Below are positions 43,115 through 51,798 of a stretch of 64,000 nt of DNA, in pieces. Location: NCBI RefSeq assembly GCF_001426865.1, contig NZ_LMFO01000005.1:62001-126000 (forward strand), given 5' to 3'. Within the stretch, counting starts at the first letter, position 1; each line of letters starts with the position of its first letter. The position numbers and the translations under genes are program-made. A model generated the notes under the pieces. That model was not told the DNA's origin and searched no databases. It saw only the letters and a list, made by a program, of their open reading frames with translations. Origin of the DNA: Paenibacillus sp. Root52. Its GTDB lineage: Bacteria > Bacillota > Bacilli > Paenibacillales > Paenibacillaceae.

Positions 43115-44962
43115 ATGAAAAAAGTATTGTATGTCCCACTTGATGATCGTCCAGCCAACCTGGATGACGTCATTGTACAAGGTAAAGCAGCCGGTCTCCA
43201 TATCGTTACACCGAACCGGAAGGACATCCGAAACCGTTTGGATTCGGAGAAAACGGTAGATGGCACTACATTACTTGGTACATCTACACCTCAGTATGGC
43301 AAGCCGTCCAATATTCACGATTTTATTCTAGAGCATGCTGCTGAAGTTGAAGGCTTCATTATTTCAAGCGATATGCTGGCTTATGGTGGTCTGATTGGTA
43401 GCCGCGAGCTTCGTGAGAACGGGGGCGGTGACTATCCGAACTATGATCAGGAGATAACGCGGTTGTTGGATGTAATTCGTGTTATCAAAGAGAAATACCC
43501 ATGTAAACCCGTTTACGTAATGGATACAATCATGCGACTTGCGACCACTTCATTTGCAGATGGACTTGCGCTTGATGCTTATAATGAATCGCGAGCATTA
43601 ATGCAGCAGCCTCGTCAGACGTTTACTGCTTTTGAAGATATTATCCAGGGGTATAACTTGTCTCCTGATTCTACAGAGTATGGTGAGACGACCTATTTTG
43701 ACAAAGAACAATATTACAATACCAGACAGCATAAATTCAAAACGAATCTATACATCCTGGATCAACTGGCACGTAAGGGATATATTGACTTTCTCGCGGT
43801 TGGCGTGGATGATGCCAATACACAAGGCGTACAGATTAACGAGATCCGTTATGTGGAGAATCAAATTAACGAATGGCTTGGCGGAGTAGCTGGGCAGAAT
43901 CCAGACCGTGCGATCATTCTTCCGGATGCCGATGGTTTGGGACATTCGTTGTTAGCTCGTATGGCGAATCAATTGCTTCGTGATGGCGCAAAAACACGTT
44001 ATGCAGTTACCTACTTTGGCCCGCATGGTAATACCATCGTGAACACCTACGAATATATGAATGTGCATGAGAATGTAGCCCGACATATTGATATCGTGGG
44101 TGGCGTGCTTGTTGCTGATTCTGCATATCCGGTTCTAGAGGAAGAGACGGATACTGAACTTGTCACAGGCGAGAACGTTAGGCAGGATGGTGCTGCGCTT
44201 CAAGCTGCAACGTTTGATGTTACCTCAGAACTCGATCGGATGACCAGCCATTCTCATAAGAACAAACCAGAGCCTAACTTAGAAATTGTGGCGATTACGG
44301 CATTGGAAGAGGTAGAGGCTGCTGTTGAGCGAATTAACGCCAATAGTGAACAAGGTATGCCCACGGTTGTGATTGATTTTGTAGGTAAAGGCCCGGCGAA
44401 TGTAGATGTTGCTGAAGCGCTATTGAATAGCTCACACACTGGTCGCGTACTAGGGTATAGTGCTTGGAATACACCAGGCAATAAGATCGGGATTGCGGTT
44501 GGTATGGGACAATCTCGCTATGCCTTTATTGCGAAAGAAACGAATGCTTCTGCACTAGAGGAAGCGATGAATGCTCATGGATCACTATTGTTTAAACGTT
44601 TCCTGAAGGATTATTACTACAAGGCGGTTGCGATTGCAGATATTCGCACATATTCCCGTGCCCATGCCCTCTATACCAACGTGGCTACGCTTGCGGATCA
44701 GAATATGCTTTTGTTCAATTCCAGTGAGGACTACGAACATCTACAATCGTTGCTGCGAGATTTAATGCAGACATACACAACGACACTAGCCACTAAACCT
44801 GCCTTTGCCCAAGGTAACGATGCGGTGGTTCAGTTGGAAGATGGGGAAAGCTCCTATGCTGCGTATGAAAATGCAGAGCTCGAGTATACCAATCCGGACT
44901 TTATCTGGGGACGTGCGTTTGAAATTACGCTGAATCCCCAAGTTACATTGGTGTCCGTCTAA
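43115..44962 (+). CDS. DUF4127-family protein
   Basis: The 615-residue soluble protein starts VLYVPLDDRPANLDDV and continues with GFIISSDMLAYGGLIGSR and VGVDDANTQGVQINEIRYVE in parts, the conserved pattern of DUF4127. Conserved DDRP, SSDM and DDA acids could form a metal or sugar-phosphate site, but no activity is established to my knowledge. AGGAGGTAG precedes the ATG. The gene shares its upstream motif with the tail operon, so it may be co-regulated with it. Confidence 0.8.
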   Translation: MKKVLYVPLDDRPANLDDVIVQGKAAGLHIVTPNRKDIRNRLDSEKTVDGTTLLGTSTPQYGKPSNIHDFILEHAAEVEGFIISSDMLAYGGLIGSRELRENGGGDYPNYDQEITRLLDVIRVIKEKYPCKPVYVMDTIMRLATTSFADGLALDAYNESRALMQQPRQTFTAFEDIIQGYNLSPDSTEYGETTYFDKEQYYNTRQHKFKTNLYILDQLARKGYIDFLAVGVDDANTQGVQINEIRYVENQINEWLGGVAGQNPDRAIILPDADGLGHSLLARMANQLLRDGAKTRYAVTYFGPHGNTIVNTYEYMNVHENVARHIDIVGGVLVADSAYPVLEEETDTELVTGENVRQDGAALQAATFDVTSELDRMTSHSHKNKPEPNLEIVAITALEEVEAAVERINANSEQGMPTVVIDFVGKGPANVDVAEALLNSSHTGRVLGYSAWNTPGNKIGIAVGMGQSRYAFIAKETNASALEEAMNAHGSLLFKRFLKDYYYKAVAIADIRTYSRAHALYTNVATLADQNMLLFNSSEDYEHLQSLLRDLMQTYTTTLATKPAFAQGNDAVVQLEDGESSYAAYENAELEYTNPDFIWGRAFEITLNPQVTLVSV

Positions 44963-45061
44963 AAGGGATACAAGTTTAACGTCGTCTTTTTTCCACCCAA
45001 GATACACTCTTAATCGCACCGAAGTCATGCCAATCACCATCCGCGTTAGCAATCAACAGGT

Positions 45062-45154
45062 GTAAGATTGTATTATCGGATCAATCGCACAGGGACACAC
45101 CGAAAGCACATACGCTAATGTACAGCAGACCGGCCATTGAGCCGGTCTTTCTTA
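45062..45154 (+). promoter_or_regulatory. Repeated 22-bp motif plus leader terminator, copy 2
   Basis: The motif at 45062-45083 (GTAAGAT, T, GTATTATCGGATCA) is followed after 44 bp by the terminator GACCGGC-CATTGA-GCCGGTC plus TTTCTT (45128-45153). The first tail gene starts 135 bp beyond it. No standard -35 is apparent at the motif, which fits an activator-dependent promoter, possibly for the ArpU-like protein. Confidence 0.6.
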
Positions 45155-45288
45155 TGCGGTGATGTTGTCTAGTTTGGTTCGATCATAGATTGTACTGCAG
45201 ACGGAATGTTAAAGGGGGAGTTTCATGACTGCTGCATTGTCGCTGCACAATGGGGGCAGATCATACATTTGCAGCCGAAGGGGGCGAA

Positions 45289-46221
45289 ATGAATGTGTCT
45301 ATAAGAAATAACGCTGATTCTACTGCCAGTATGAGCAGAATGAGCACGCTCATGAAACAGACATTGAAGCAGAAGCTTGCTGAGCTTATCCCAGCATGGC
45401 AGGGTCAGGTGCGTGATGCACTTGCACCGGGCGAGCCGATAAATGAGCCTTGTGCGGTCATTGCTTTTGCCGAAGAAGTACCTAAGTTTAGCTGGACAGG
45501 ATACCGTCGAATCATCCGCATTGCTCCGTATGCGAGACTCACAGAGGGTGGAGCGGAGCAGGTGGAGATCTGGTCCAGTAAGTTGGTGGAGGGATTACAC
45601 CAGGTTCGATTACAGGATACGGAGGGCAATGCCTTTACCTGTATCTACCTCGGATCTTCCGATTGTGATCGAATAGACTCAGGTGCAGGCTTCATTACAC
45701 GTAGTCTTCGATTTGGAGTCTATATACCTGAGGTCATTGAACATGATCTTGCCATCGAAACGCAGGACTATTCGATGCTTGCACTCCAGAACTGGACACA
45801 AACTGAGCTTGATTCAAGTTGGTCTGTCTATCGTGATGCGTGGCCTGGGGGGTACGAGTCTCCTTCTGTTTTGTGGCGACTTGCGAGTTGCGATATCGCT
45901 GAGGCAGGTGCCTCTACACTGGAGATTCACAAGAAGCTCGTGGGACATGTCATGACTAGAAGTCCAGTGGCGACACGTAACACTGTAATTCGGCTTGTGG
46001 AACAGCTAGGGGTACAAGCACGAATCGCAATTACTGATGCGGGGGGCGAAGAGACTAACGAGAGCAGGAGATATGTCACGGTTGATGACGTCTCTGCCGA
46101 TTTACAGGCGGACGCCTACCTGAATGGACAGATCCGTCTGACCTTACAGGAGCGGATTCGTCGCCCAGGAACAGACGTACCTTTCATTCGTCAGGTGCAT
46201 CATAGCAGAGGAATAGAATAA
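45289..46221 (+). CDS. Phage tail terminator-like protein (probable two-domain fusion)
   Basis: The protein has about 310 residues; ATG 45289 follows AAGGGGGCG. The first half (about 20-155) starts LKQKLAELIPAWQGQVRDAL and has EQVEIWSSKLVEG; the second (about 180-305) has GGYESPSVLWRLA and THEIHKKLV-like helices, resembling tail-terminator proteins (DUF6838-like). The position before the sheath gene, where head-tail connectors normally sit, supports a terminator/neck role. Without a head it would cap the tail. Assignment is by position and eye. Confidence 0.5.
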   Translation: MNVSIRNNADSTASMSRMSTLMKQTLKQKLAELIPAWQGQVRDALAPGEPINEPCAVIAFAEEVPKFSWTGYRRIIRIAPYARLTEGGAEQVEIWSSKLVEGLHQVRLQDTEGNAFTCIYLGSSDCDRIDSGAGFITRSLRFGVYIPEVIEHDLAIETQDYSMLALQNWTQTELDSSWSVYRDAWPGGYESPSVLWRLASCDIAEAGASTLEIHKKLVGHVMTRSPVATRNTVIRLVEQLGVQARIAITDAGGEETNESRRYVTVDDVSADLQADAYLNGQIRLTLQERIRRPGTDVPFIRQVHHSRGIE

Positions 46222-46287
46222 GCATGAGTCACAATAAATTTATTAATAATGCGTGTTGAACTTATAACCAAATGAGGTGAGATAGCG

Positions 46288-46488
46288 TTGACAAGCTCAA
46301 TTGAACATAACCAACAAGGCGATGCGAAGTACACGCAAGCCGAGCTAATCAATCATACAGAAGCCCTCTTTGCCGTTAAGGCTGAGGTGCTGTATGGGGC
46401 GCTGAGCGAAGCAACGGCGCAGACGTTTTCCATTGCGGAAGCACAAGAACGAATCAACCAATTTATGAAAGCGAAGGTGAAGGGCTAA
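46288..46488 (+). CDS. YkzM/YqzN-like small tail-cluster protein
   Basis: The 66-residue protein starts at TTG with GAGGTGAG upstream. YTQAELINHTEALFAVKAEV and ATAQTFSIAEAQERINQFMK match the small protein that precedes the sheath gene in PBSX-type clusters. Function unknown. Its stop overlaps the sheath start (TAATG). Confidence 0.7.
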   Translation: MTSSIEHNQQGDAKYTQAELINHTEALFAVKAEVLYGALSEATAQTFSIAEAQERINQFMKAKVKG

Positions 46489-47951
46489 TGGCAGGCGGAA
46501 CATGGGAGCAGACGAATCGTCCGGTACTTCCGGGCTTATATATGAATTTTCAGGCGGCAGCAGCATCGTCCATTCAGGCAGGAAATCGTGGAACTGTTGT
46601 AGTACCAGTGAAGGCAAACTGGGGGCCGGCGGGGACTTTTGTAGAAGTGGGCAGCGAATCAGCGATTGAACGGATTTTCTCAGCGGGTGCACGGGACAAT
46701 GGGACAGCATATACTTCCCTGAAGCTTGCGCTACTCGGTGGACCGAAGAAGCTGTTAGCCTATCGGGTCGTGGGGGAAACGGCGAAGGCGGGAAGTCTTA
46801 CGCTCAAGGATCGGAACGACGAAGATGTGCTGCGATTGGATGCCAAGTATGTAGGGGATCGGAGTAACGATTTCTACGTCACGATTCAACCTGGCATCAT
46901 CGATAATACGAAGCATGAAGTGCGCCTTTTCGAAGGCAATCGCATGTTGTACGCGTTGGTGACAGCAGATATCACAGGTGCAGCTCTGGCAGAACAGATC
47001 AATGCGGATGAGAACAACGTATGGGTAACAGCAGTAGCGATTGGAGATGGTACGGGCGAGGTTGCCACCGTTGCAGGTGCATCATTCAAAGGCGGTTTGA
47101 GCGGTAACGACAGTCTGACCAATGCGGATTACATTGCCGTACAAGAGGCGCTCGAGGGTGAACAATTCGATGTATTGGCTCTGGATCAAGCCGCGGATGC
47201 CCCTCTGCTTGCAAGCTTTGGCGCATGGATCAAGCGTGTACGTAATGAGGGTAAACCGGTTATTGCTGTATTTGGCGGTTCCGCAGCAGATGATACATCG
47301 GCGAATGCCGCTCAGAAGGCATCGGCTCGTTCAGCGCAGTTGAACCATGAGGGTGTCGTTAACGTGGGTACGGGGGTGCGTTTGGGAGACACCTTCTATA
47401 GCTCGGCTGAGACATCTGCGTATGTTGCAGGTCTGATCGCAGGTCAGCGTTTGAACGAATCGACCACGTATGCATCAACTCCGTTCGATGATGTAACACG
47501 TCGCTGGACACGGGCTGAACAGGAGCAGGCTGTGCAGAATGGTGTGTTTATTTTCTTCCACGATGGTCGTCAGGTTAAAGCACTACGTGGTGTGAATACG
47601 CTAGTTGCACCCGTGGCTGGACAGAATAATGCATGGAAAAAAATCCGTTCCATTCGTGTGATGGATGCCATTAACGTAGACCTGCAGCGTTCTGCGGAGG
47701 ACACGTACATCGGTAAAGTGAATAATACGGAGGAAGGTCGCCAGGCATTGATTGGGGCGATGAAAGCCTATCTAGCCTTGCTCGCGCAGAGCAACGTGAT
47801 TGAGGCATCAGGATACGATGTGCTTCTCGATCCTGCATATTATGGAACGGCTCCAATTCTGAAGCCGGAAGCAGATCAGGTGTACTTGCAGTGGAATGTG
47901 AAGCTGACGGATGTAATGGAGCAATTATTCGGCACTTTTTATGTGCAATAA
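46488..47951 (+). CDS. xkdK: Contractile tail sheath protein
   Basis: The 487-residue protein begins MAGGTWEQTNRPVLPGLYMN and has the sheath core GTVVVPVKANWGPAGTFVEV, then ARSAQLNHEGVVNVGTGV, and the C-terminal sheath domain (KIRSIRVMDAINVDLQRSAED, YLQWNVKLTDVMEQLFGTFYV in parts). Length and order match XkdK of PBSX. It forms the contracting outer tube. Confidence 0.94.
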   Translation: MAGGTWEQTNRPVLPGLYMNFQAAAASSIQAGNRGTVVVPVKANWGPAGTFVEVGSESAIERIFSAGARDNGTAYTSLKLALLGGPKKLLAYRVVGETAKAGSLTLKDRNDEDVLRLDAKYVGDRSNDFYVTIQPGIIDNTKHEVRLFEGNRMLYALVTADITGAALAEQINADENNVWVTAVAIGDGTGEVATVAGASFKGGLSGNDSLTNADYIAVQEALEGEQFDVLALDQAADAPLLASFGAWIKRVRNEGKPVIAVFGGSAADDTSANAAQKASARSAQLNHEGVVNVGTGVRLGDTFYSSAETSAYVAGLIAGQRLNESTTYASTPFDDVTRRWTRAEQEQAVQNGVFIFFHDGRQVKALRGVNTLVAPVAGQNNAWKKIRSIRVMDAINVDLQRSAEDTYIGKVNNTEEGRQALIGAMKAYLALLAQSNVIEASGYDVLLDPAYYGTAPILKPEADQVYLQWNVKLTDVMEQLFGTFYVQ

Positions 47952-48133
47952 GATTTGTTAGGAAGGCAATTTCTAGTTTGTGTATAGAGTGTGCTGTTTC
48001 AAGATAAATGAGTTTAGCCGGATGTGGAAGTAAGCGAATGAGGCAAAGTTCAATTATATCCATAAATAAAAATATGTGAACGGATATGGTTCACGCGAAT
48101 CGATACGTTCAATGATCCCAAGGAGGAATATTC

Positions 48134-48541
48134 ATGTTAGATGCATCACGAGTTATTCTCGGTACCCACGGTCAGCTGCATATTGATGGTACGTGGCAGA
48201 CCAATATTAACAAGCTGGAAGCGAGTGTAGAGATTGAGAAGCGTGAGTTGAATCTGGTCGGGAACGACTGGAAGGTGCACAAGAATGGAGCAAAAAAAGG
48301 AACAGGTACGATGACAGGGTACAAAGTTACCTCGGATATGATTACACGTGGATTCACAAAGTTCCAGATTATCTCCAAGCTGGATGATCCAGAGTCCTAT
48401 GGACATGAGAGCGTACTGCTGAAAGGCTGCATGGTGGACAAAATCCAACTTGCCAACTGGACAGCCGGCGAAGAAGTGCCGGAGGAAACGGGTTTTACCT
48501 TTGAGGGATTTGAGTTGCTCAATCCAATTGTAGCGAACTAA
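48134..48541 (+). CDS. xkdM: Tail tube protein
   Basis: The 135-residue protein has HGQLHIDGTWQTNINKLEASVEI and KKGTGTMTGYKVTSDMI, typical of XkdM-type tube proteins. CAAGGAGGAATATTC precedes the ATG. It forms the rigid inner tube and should be one of the most abundant products, consistent with the hairpin after it. Confidence 0.93.
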   Translation: MLDASRVILGTHGQLHIDGTWQTNINKLEASVEIEKRELNLVGNDWKVHKNGAKKGTGTMTGYKVTSDMITRGFTKFQIISKLDDPESYGHESVLLKGCMVDKIQLANWTAGEEVPEETGFTFEGFELLNPIVAN

Positions 48542-48649
48542 GATTCGTAGGTTAGCAAGACGAAGGACGATAAAGGAATAGGTAAAGCAAGGCATCAGCA
48601 AGGATAAGGCAAAAATACAGCAAAGTAAAAGCAAGGGTAAGGCAGAGAA

Positions 48650-48690
48650 AAGAAGCAAGCAGGCTGAGGGGGACCCGGTCTGCTTCTTAT
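48650..48690 (+). terminator. Intra-operon hairpin after the tube gene
   Basis: AAGAAGCA / TGCTTCTT (48650-48657, 48680-48687) with an inner GC-rich loop, followed by ATGTTTG. It lies in a 210-bp non-coding gap that is strikingly purine-rich and T-poor on the plus strand. It probably lowers read-through from tube to chaperone genes. Confidence 0.5.
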
Positions 48691-48751
48691 GTTTGTGCAG
48701 ATTTTTTGTGATGCTAGTACATTTTAGGAAGATAAAAGGAGACATGCCTCG

Positions 48752-49186
48752 ATGAGTATGAATGAAAAGCTGTCAGAAGAGCAAATTTTGGACCAGCTAT
48801 TCGAAGCGGCAGAGCGATTGCCAGAGGAAAATGTGCGCATTCAGCGGTTGGATCTGCTGCTTACGTTGCGTGGATTGACATCCTCCAAAGTCGATCAAAT
48901 ACGTGAACGCTGTACAGTTCGCAAAACGGTCAAGGGTCGCACCGAAGAAAAGGTGGACACTGAAACGTTCAATGCGCTGCTTATCTCCGAAGCGACCGTG
49001 AAGTTGCAAGTACGCAGCCTGGAATTATCTGGCTGGGGCGACAGCCGTATTACTGGGCGCATGAAGTTGTCTGGTGGGGAACAAGCGGTTCGCCGGATGC
49101 TGCTTGCTGGTGAGCTGGATGCGGTGGGTGACAAAGTGCTGGAGCTATCCGGGTTCGGCGTGGAGATTGAAGACCTAAAAAACTAA
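48752..49186 (+). CDS. xkdN: Tail assembly chaperone (XkdN-like), short form
   Basis: The 144-residue protein (MSMNEKLSEEQILDQLFEAA, RLDLLLTLRGLTSSKVDQIRE) matches the XkdN/phage tail chaperone type. It starts after AAAAGGAGAC. It ends at TAA 49184-49186, directly on a slippery heptamer A AAA AAC (49177-49183). A -1 shift there joins it to the 49201-49344 frame, giving a longer G-GT-like product of about 190 residues. Confidence 0.85.
   Translation: MSMNEKLSEEQILDQLFEAAERLPEENVRIQRLDLLLTLRGLTSSKVDQIRERCTVRKTVKGRTEEKVDTETFNALLISEATVKLQVRSLELSGWGDSRITGRMKLSGGEQAVRRMLLAGELDAVGDKVLELSGFGVEIEDLKN
49177..49183 (+). other. Programmed -1 frameshift site
   Basis: The heptamer A AAA AAC is in the correct register (codons CTA AAA AAC then TAA stop). 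After slippage the next codons CTA ATT CAC TCC GGC GGG continue into ATG 49201. A possible stimulatory stem CTCCGG (49191-49196) / CCGGAG (49247-49252) lies 8 nt downstream. Confidence 0.8.
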
Positions 49187-49200
49187 TTCACTCCGGCGGG

Positions 49201-49344
49201 ATGACAACGTTCCTCTATCACATGTGGGTGCGTCATCATCTAAGACCCGGAGAGTTCTGGTCTCTACCCCGAGGCGAACGCTCGTTGTTGCTTGCTTTCT
49301 CGGAAGAGGAAATGGATGCAATTACGAAGCAAAACAATCGGTAA
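49201..49344 (+). CDS. Frameshift extension of the tail chaperone (T part)
   Basis: The 47-residue frame (YHMWVRHHLRPGEFWSLPRG, then ERSLLLAFSEEEMDAITKQ) has no independent ribosome site and is in the -1 frame relative to xkdN. The GEFWxLPxGERxLLxAF pattern is typical of the extension that contacts the tape measure protein. It is most likely made only as the fusion. Confidence 0.8.
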   Translation: MTTFLYHMWVRHHLRPGEFWSLPRGERSLLLAFSEEEMDAITKQNNR

Positions 49345-49383
49345 GGTAGAGGAATCCATATTGAATGACAGGAGGTGAAAGAG

Positions 49384-51108
49384 ATGGCTGAAATGATTGT
49401 AGGTCTAAGTAAGTCCAATGCAGAGATGCGGACAACCCTTCGTTATCTGGATCAGATTCAGCGTTCAACCGAACGGCTTGGCAGAGTGCGATATCAGAGT
49501 CTAATCAAGACAAATAACGAGCTGCGAACGACCGGGCGCAGGCTGGAGCATGTGTACAGTACCGCAATTCGATTAAGTAGATTGCGCATCACTCCAACGA
49601 TTGGGCTAAACGATCAGCTAAGTCCTGCTTTGGATCGGGTATTGGCGAAGCTGAACCGAGTTCAGGGACAGATGGTTAAGGCATCGGGAACGGTGTCTGT
49701 CGAGGTGCGCCAGAAGGTTGAAGTGGCGATGGGTAAGATGAATCCGGCGAGCGGATCTTCAATGTCAGTTACTATTGGAAGTCATAATACTACAGTCAAT
49801 AATTTGGCTAAAGAAGAAGAAAAAAATGGGTTTGAGAAAGGATGGGAATTAACAACCAGTATCTTGGATGCTGCTAATAATTTGACCGATTTATTCGGAA
49901 AAGGTAAGGGAGCTTGGGATAAAAAGTTTAAAAAAGATAAGAGCCCCAAAGGTAAAAGTCAAACCCGTACTACTTCTAGAACTGGAAACGCCAATCCGAC
50001 AAGTGTACCTTCCCGAAAAGTGTCAGGAGGACGTCGCGGTAGAAGCTACCAAAACTCTACTCCAGCACCCGCTCCAACTAGTCCTAAAATTCATAAAGAC
50101 GTATCACCGAAAGGGATTCGCGAAGCTCTGTCTACTAACAAGCTTTATAAAATGATGCGAGGTGGAGGAAAATCCGGTTTTAGCTCAGGCATCCTGTCAG
50201 GTTCACCTATGGGCATGCCCAATCTGTTATCGGGTAACGGCATGTTTAGTAAATTAAGCGGTGGTTTAGCGAAAGGAGCAGGCAAACTGCTCGGACCGAT
50301 CAGCATGCTGGCAGATGTGGCGAATGTGGCTTCCGCTCCAGCTGGAGAGCGTGGCCGAGCCGTAGGCTCCATGATTGGCGGGACAGCGGGCACCGCAATT
50401 GGCAGTGCCATTGGAAGTGTGATTTTACCTGGGATTGGCACGTATGTGGGCGGTGCAATTGGCGGCTGGGCAGGAAGTGCTGCGGGCGAATGGATTGGCG
50501 GTAAAGCGAAGGATATTGGCAATTTCATGTCGAGCGCAACCGAGAGCGTGGGCAATGCTGTATCTGGTGCGGTAGATTATGTCGCTGAGAAAACGAAAAA
50601 TATCACGAGCGGCATCTCCAATTTCTTCGGGTTTGGCTCGAAGGAAGAAGAGAAGGTTCCGCCTGCACCTGTGCCTCCAGCCCCTTCAGTGCAACCTGCA
50701 ATAGCTCCGCCTTATATTCCTTCCGGGCTCTTGACCACAGGCCCGTTGGCGTATATGACATCGATGGGAGTTCAACCCACTTCGGCGGCATTTCAAGGTT
50801 CGAGCATGATGCAACTGCAGGCAATGAATGCGGGCAATGGATCACAGTCCACAGCGGGAACTAATGGCAAATCATCCCCAATGACCGTACAGATCTCGGA
50901 AGATCAGATGAGTAGTTTGTCGAGTTACCTCAAGGATTTCAAGACGGAGACCACAAACCAGATTGCTGTAAATGTTCCTGTAGGTGCAGTGCAAGTTACC
51001 GTTCGCGAGAATGCTATTGACTACGATGGACTTGCCCGACAAGTCGGACAGCGTGTGGTAAGTGAGGTACGACGCGCGATGGAGAACCGCAAAACGATCA
51101 TGGCCTAG
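49384..51108 (+). CDS. Tape measure protein
   Basis: The 574-residue protein starts after CAGGAGGTGAAAGAG. It has a helical N-terminus, a charged K/S/T-rich middle (about 160-245, KKFKKDKSPKGKSQTRTTSR in parts) and a long glycine/alanine-rich hydrophobic segment (about 300-400: GGTAGTAIGSAIGSVILPGI). That is the usual form of a tape measure that spans and later exits the tube. It is much shorter than XkdO of PBSX, so the tail should be short. Part of the middle (about 49800-50120) is visibly AT-richer than its flanks. Confidence 0.85.
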   Translation: MAEMIVGLSKSNAEMRTTLRYLDQIQRSTERLGRVRYQSLIKTNNELRTTGRRLEHVYSTAIRLSRLRITPTIGLNDQLSPALDRVLAKLNRVQGQMVKASGTVSVEVRQKVEVAMGKMNPASGSSMSVTIGSHNTTVNNLAKEEEKNGFEKGWELTTSILDAANNLTDLFGKGKGAWDKKFKKDKSPKGKSQTRTTSRTGNANPTSVPSRKVSGGRRGRSYQNSTPAPAPTSPKIHKDVSPKGIREALSTNKLYKMMRGGGKSGFSSGILSGSPMGMPNLLSGNGMFSKLSGGLAKGAGKLLGPISMLADVANVASAPAGERGRAVGSMIGGTAGTAIGSAIGSVILPGIGTYVGGAIGGWAGSAAGEWIGGKAKDIGNFMSSATESVGNAVSGAVDYVAEKTKNITSGISNFFGFGSKEEEKVPPAPVPPAPSVQPAIAPPYIPSGLLTTGPLAYMTSMGVQPTSAAFQGSSMMQLQAMNAGNGSQSTAGTNGKSSPMTVQISEDQMSSLSSYLKDFKTETTNQIAVNVPVGAVQVTVRENAIDYDGLARQVGQRVVSEVRRAMENRKTIMA

Positions 51109-51126
51109 GATGAAAGGAGGTCAGGT

Positions 51127-51798
51127 ATGAGTGTAATTGAAGACCGAGTGAAAGGGCTGGAGATGGAGTTTACGTTAAAAGACGGAACGACATCATTTCA
51201 ATTCCCTGTAAATCCGGAAGAACTGAATATTTCCCGTACCAAAGGGTATGAGACGATTCAGATGCTGGAGCATGGCGAGTTTGATTTTGCACAGGGAGAG
51301 AGGGTGAAGGAGATCACCTTCTCTTCTTTTTTCCCAAAAGAATACGATGCATCCTACTGCACGTATGCAGATATCCCTGATCCACGTGTAGCGATGAACA
51401 TATTAAACACGTTTCTGGTATCGAAGAAGCCGCTGCGCTTCATTATTACGAACACAGGTGTGAATGTGCCTGTCTATCTCGTGTCTCACAATACGACCTT
51501 CCGGGGTGGGGAGAGTGGGGATATTTATTTTGATCTCACCATGCGTACTTGGCGGGACTCGAAAGTAGAGAAGATGAGTGCGAAGACAGCAGGCCAGGCA
51601 GGCAAGACGAATACTCGCACAGATCTGAAAAAAACAAACAAGACGTACATCGTTAAATCTGGGGATTCGCTGTCCAAAATAGCTAAGCTGGAGCTTGGGA
51701 GCAGTTCCAAATGGAACGAGATCTACAAGCTCAATACCAAGACCATCGGCAGTGATCCGAACCGGATCAAGCCGGGACAGAAGCTGGTGATGCCGTGA
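51127..51798 (+). CDS. xkdP: LysM-containing baseplate hub/tail protein
   Basis: The 223-residue protein matches XkdP in length and position. The N-terminal domain reads FPVNPEELNISRTKGYETIQ and FFPKEYDASYCTY; the C-terminus is a LysM (YIVKSGDSLSKIAKLELGSS, GQKLVMP). It joins the tube to the baseplate and may contact peptidoglycan. Its stop overlaps the next GTG start. Confidence 0.9.
   Translation: MSVIEDRVKGLEMEFTLKDGTTSFQFPVNPEELNISRTKGYETIQMLEHGEFDFAQGERVKEITFSSFFPKEYDASYCTYADIPDPRVAMNILNTFLVSKKPLRFIITNTGVNVPVYLVSHNTTFRGGESGDIYFDLTMRTWRDSKVEKMSAKTAGQAGKTNTRTDLKKTNKTYIVKSGDSLSKIAKLELGSSSKWNEIYKLNTKTIGSDPNRIKPGQKLVMP

Noticed and set aside
45250..45288. Upstream start (ATG 45250) of the first tail gene
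   Set aside because: No ribosome site; ATG 45289 follows AAGGGGGCG at good spacing.
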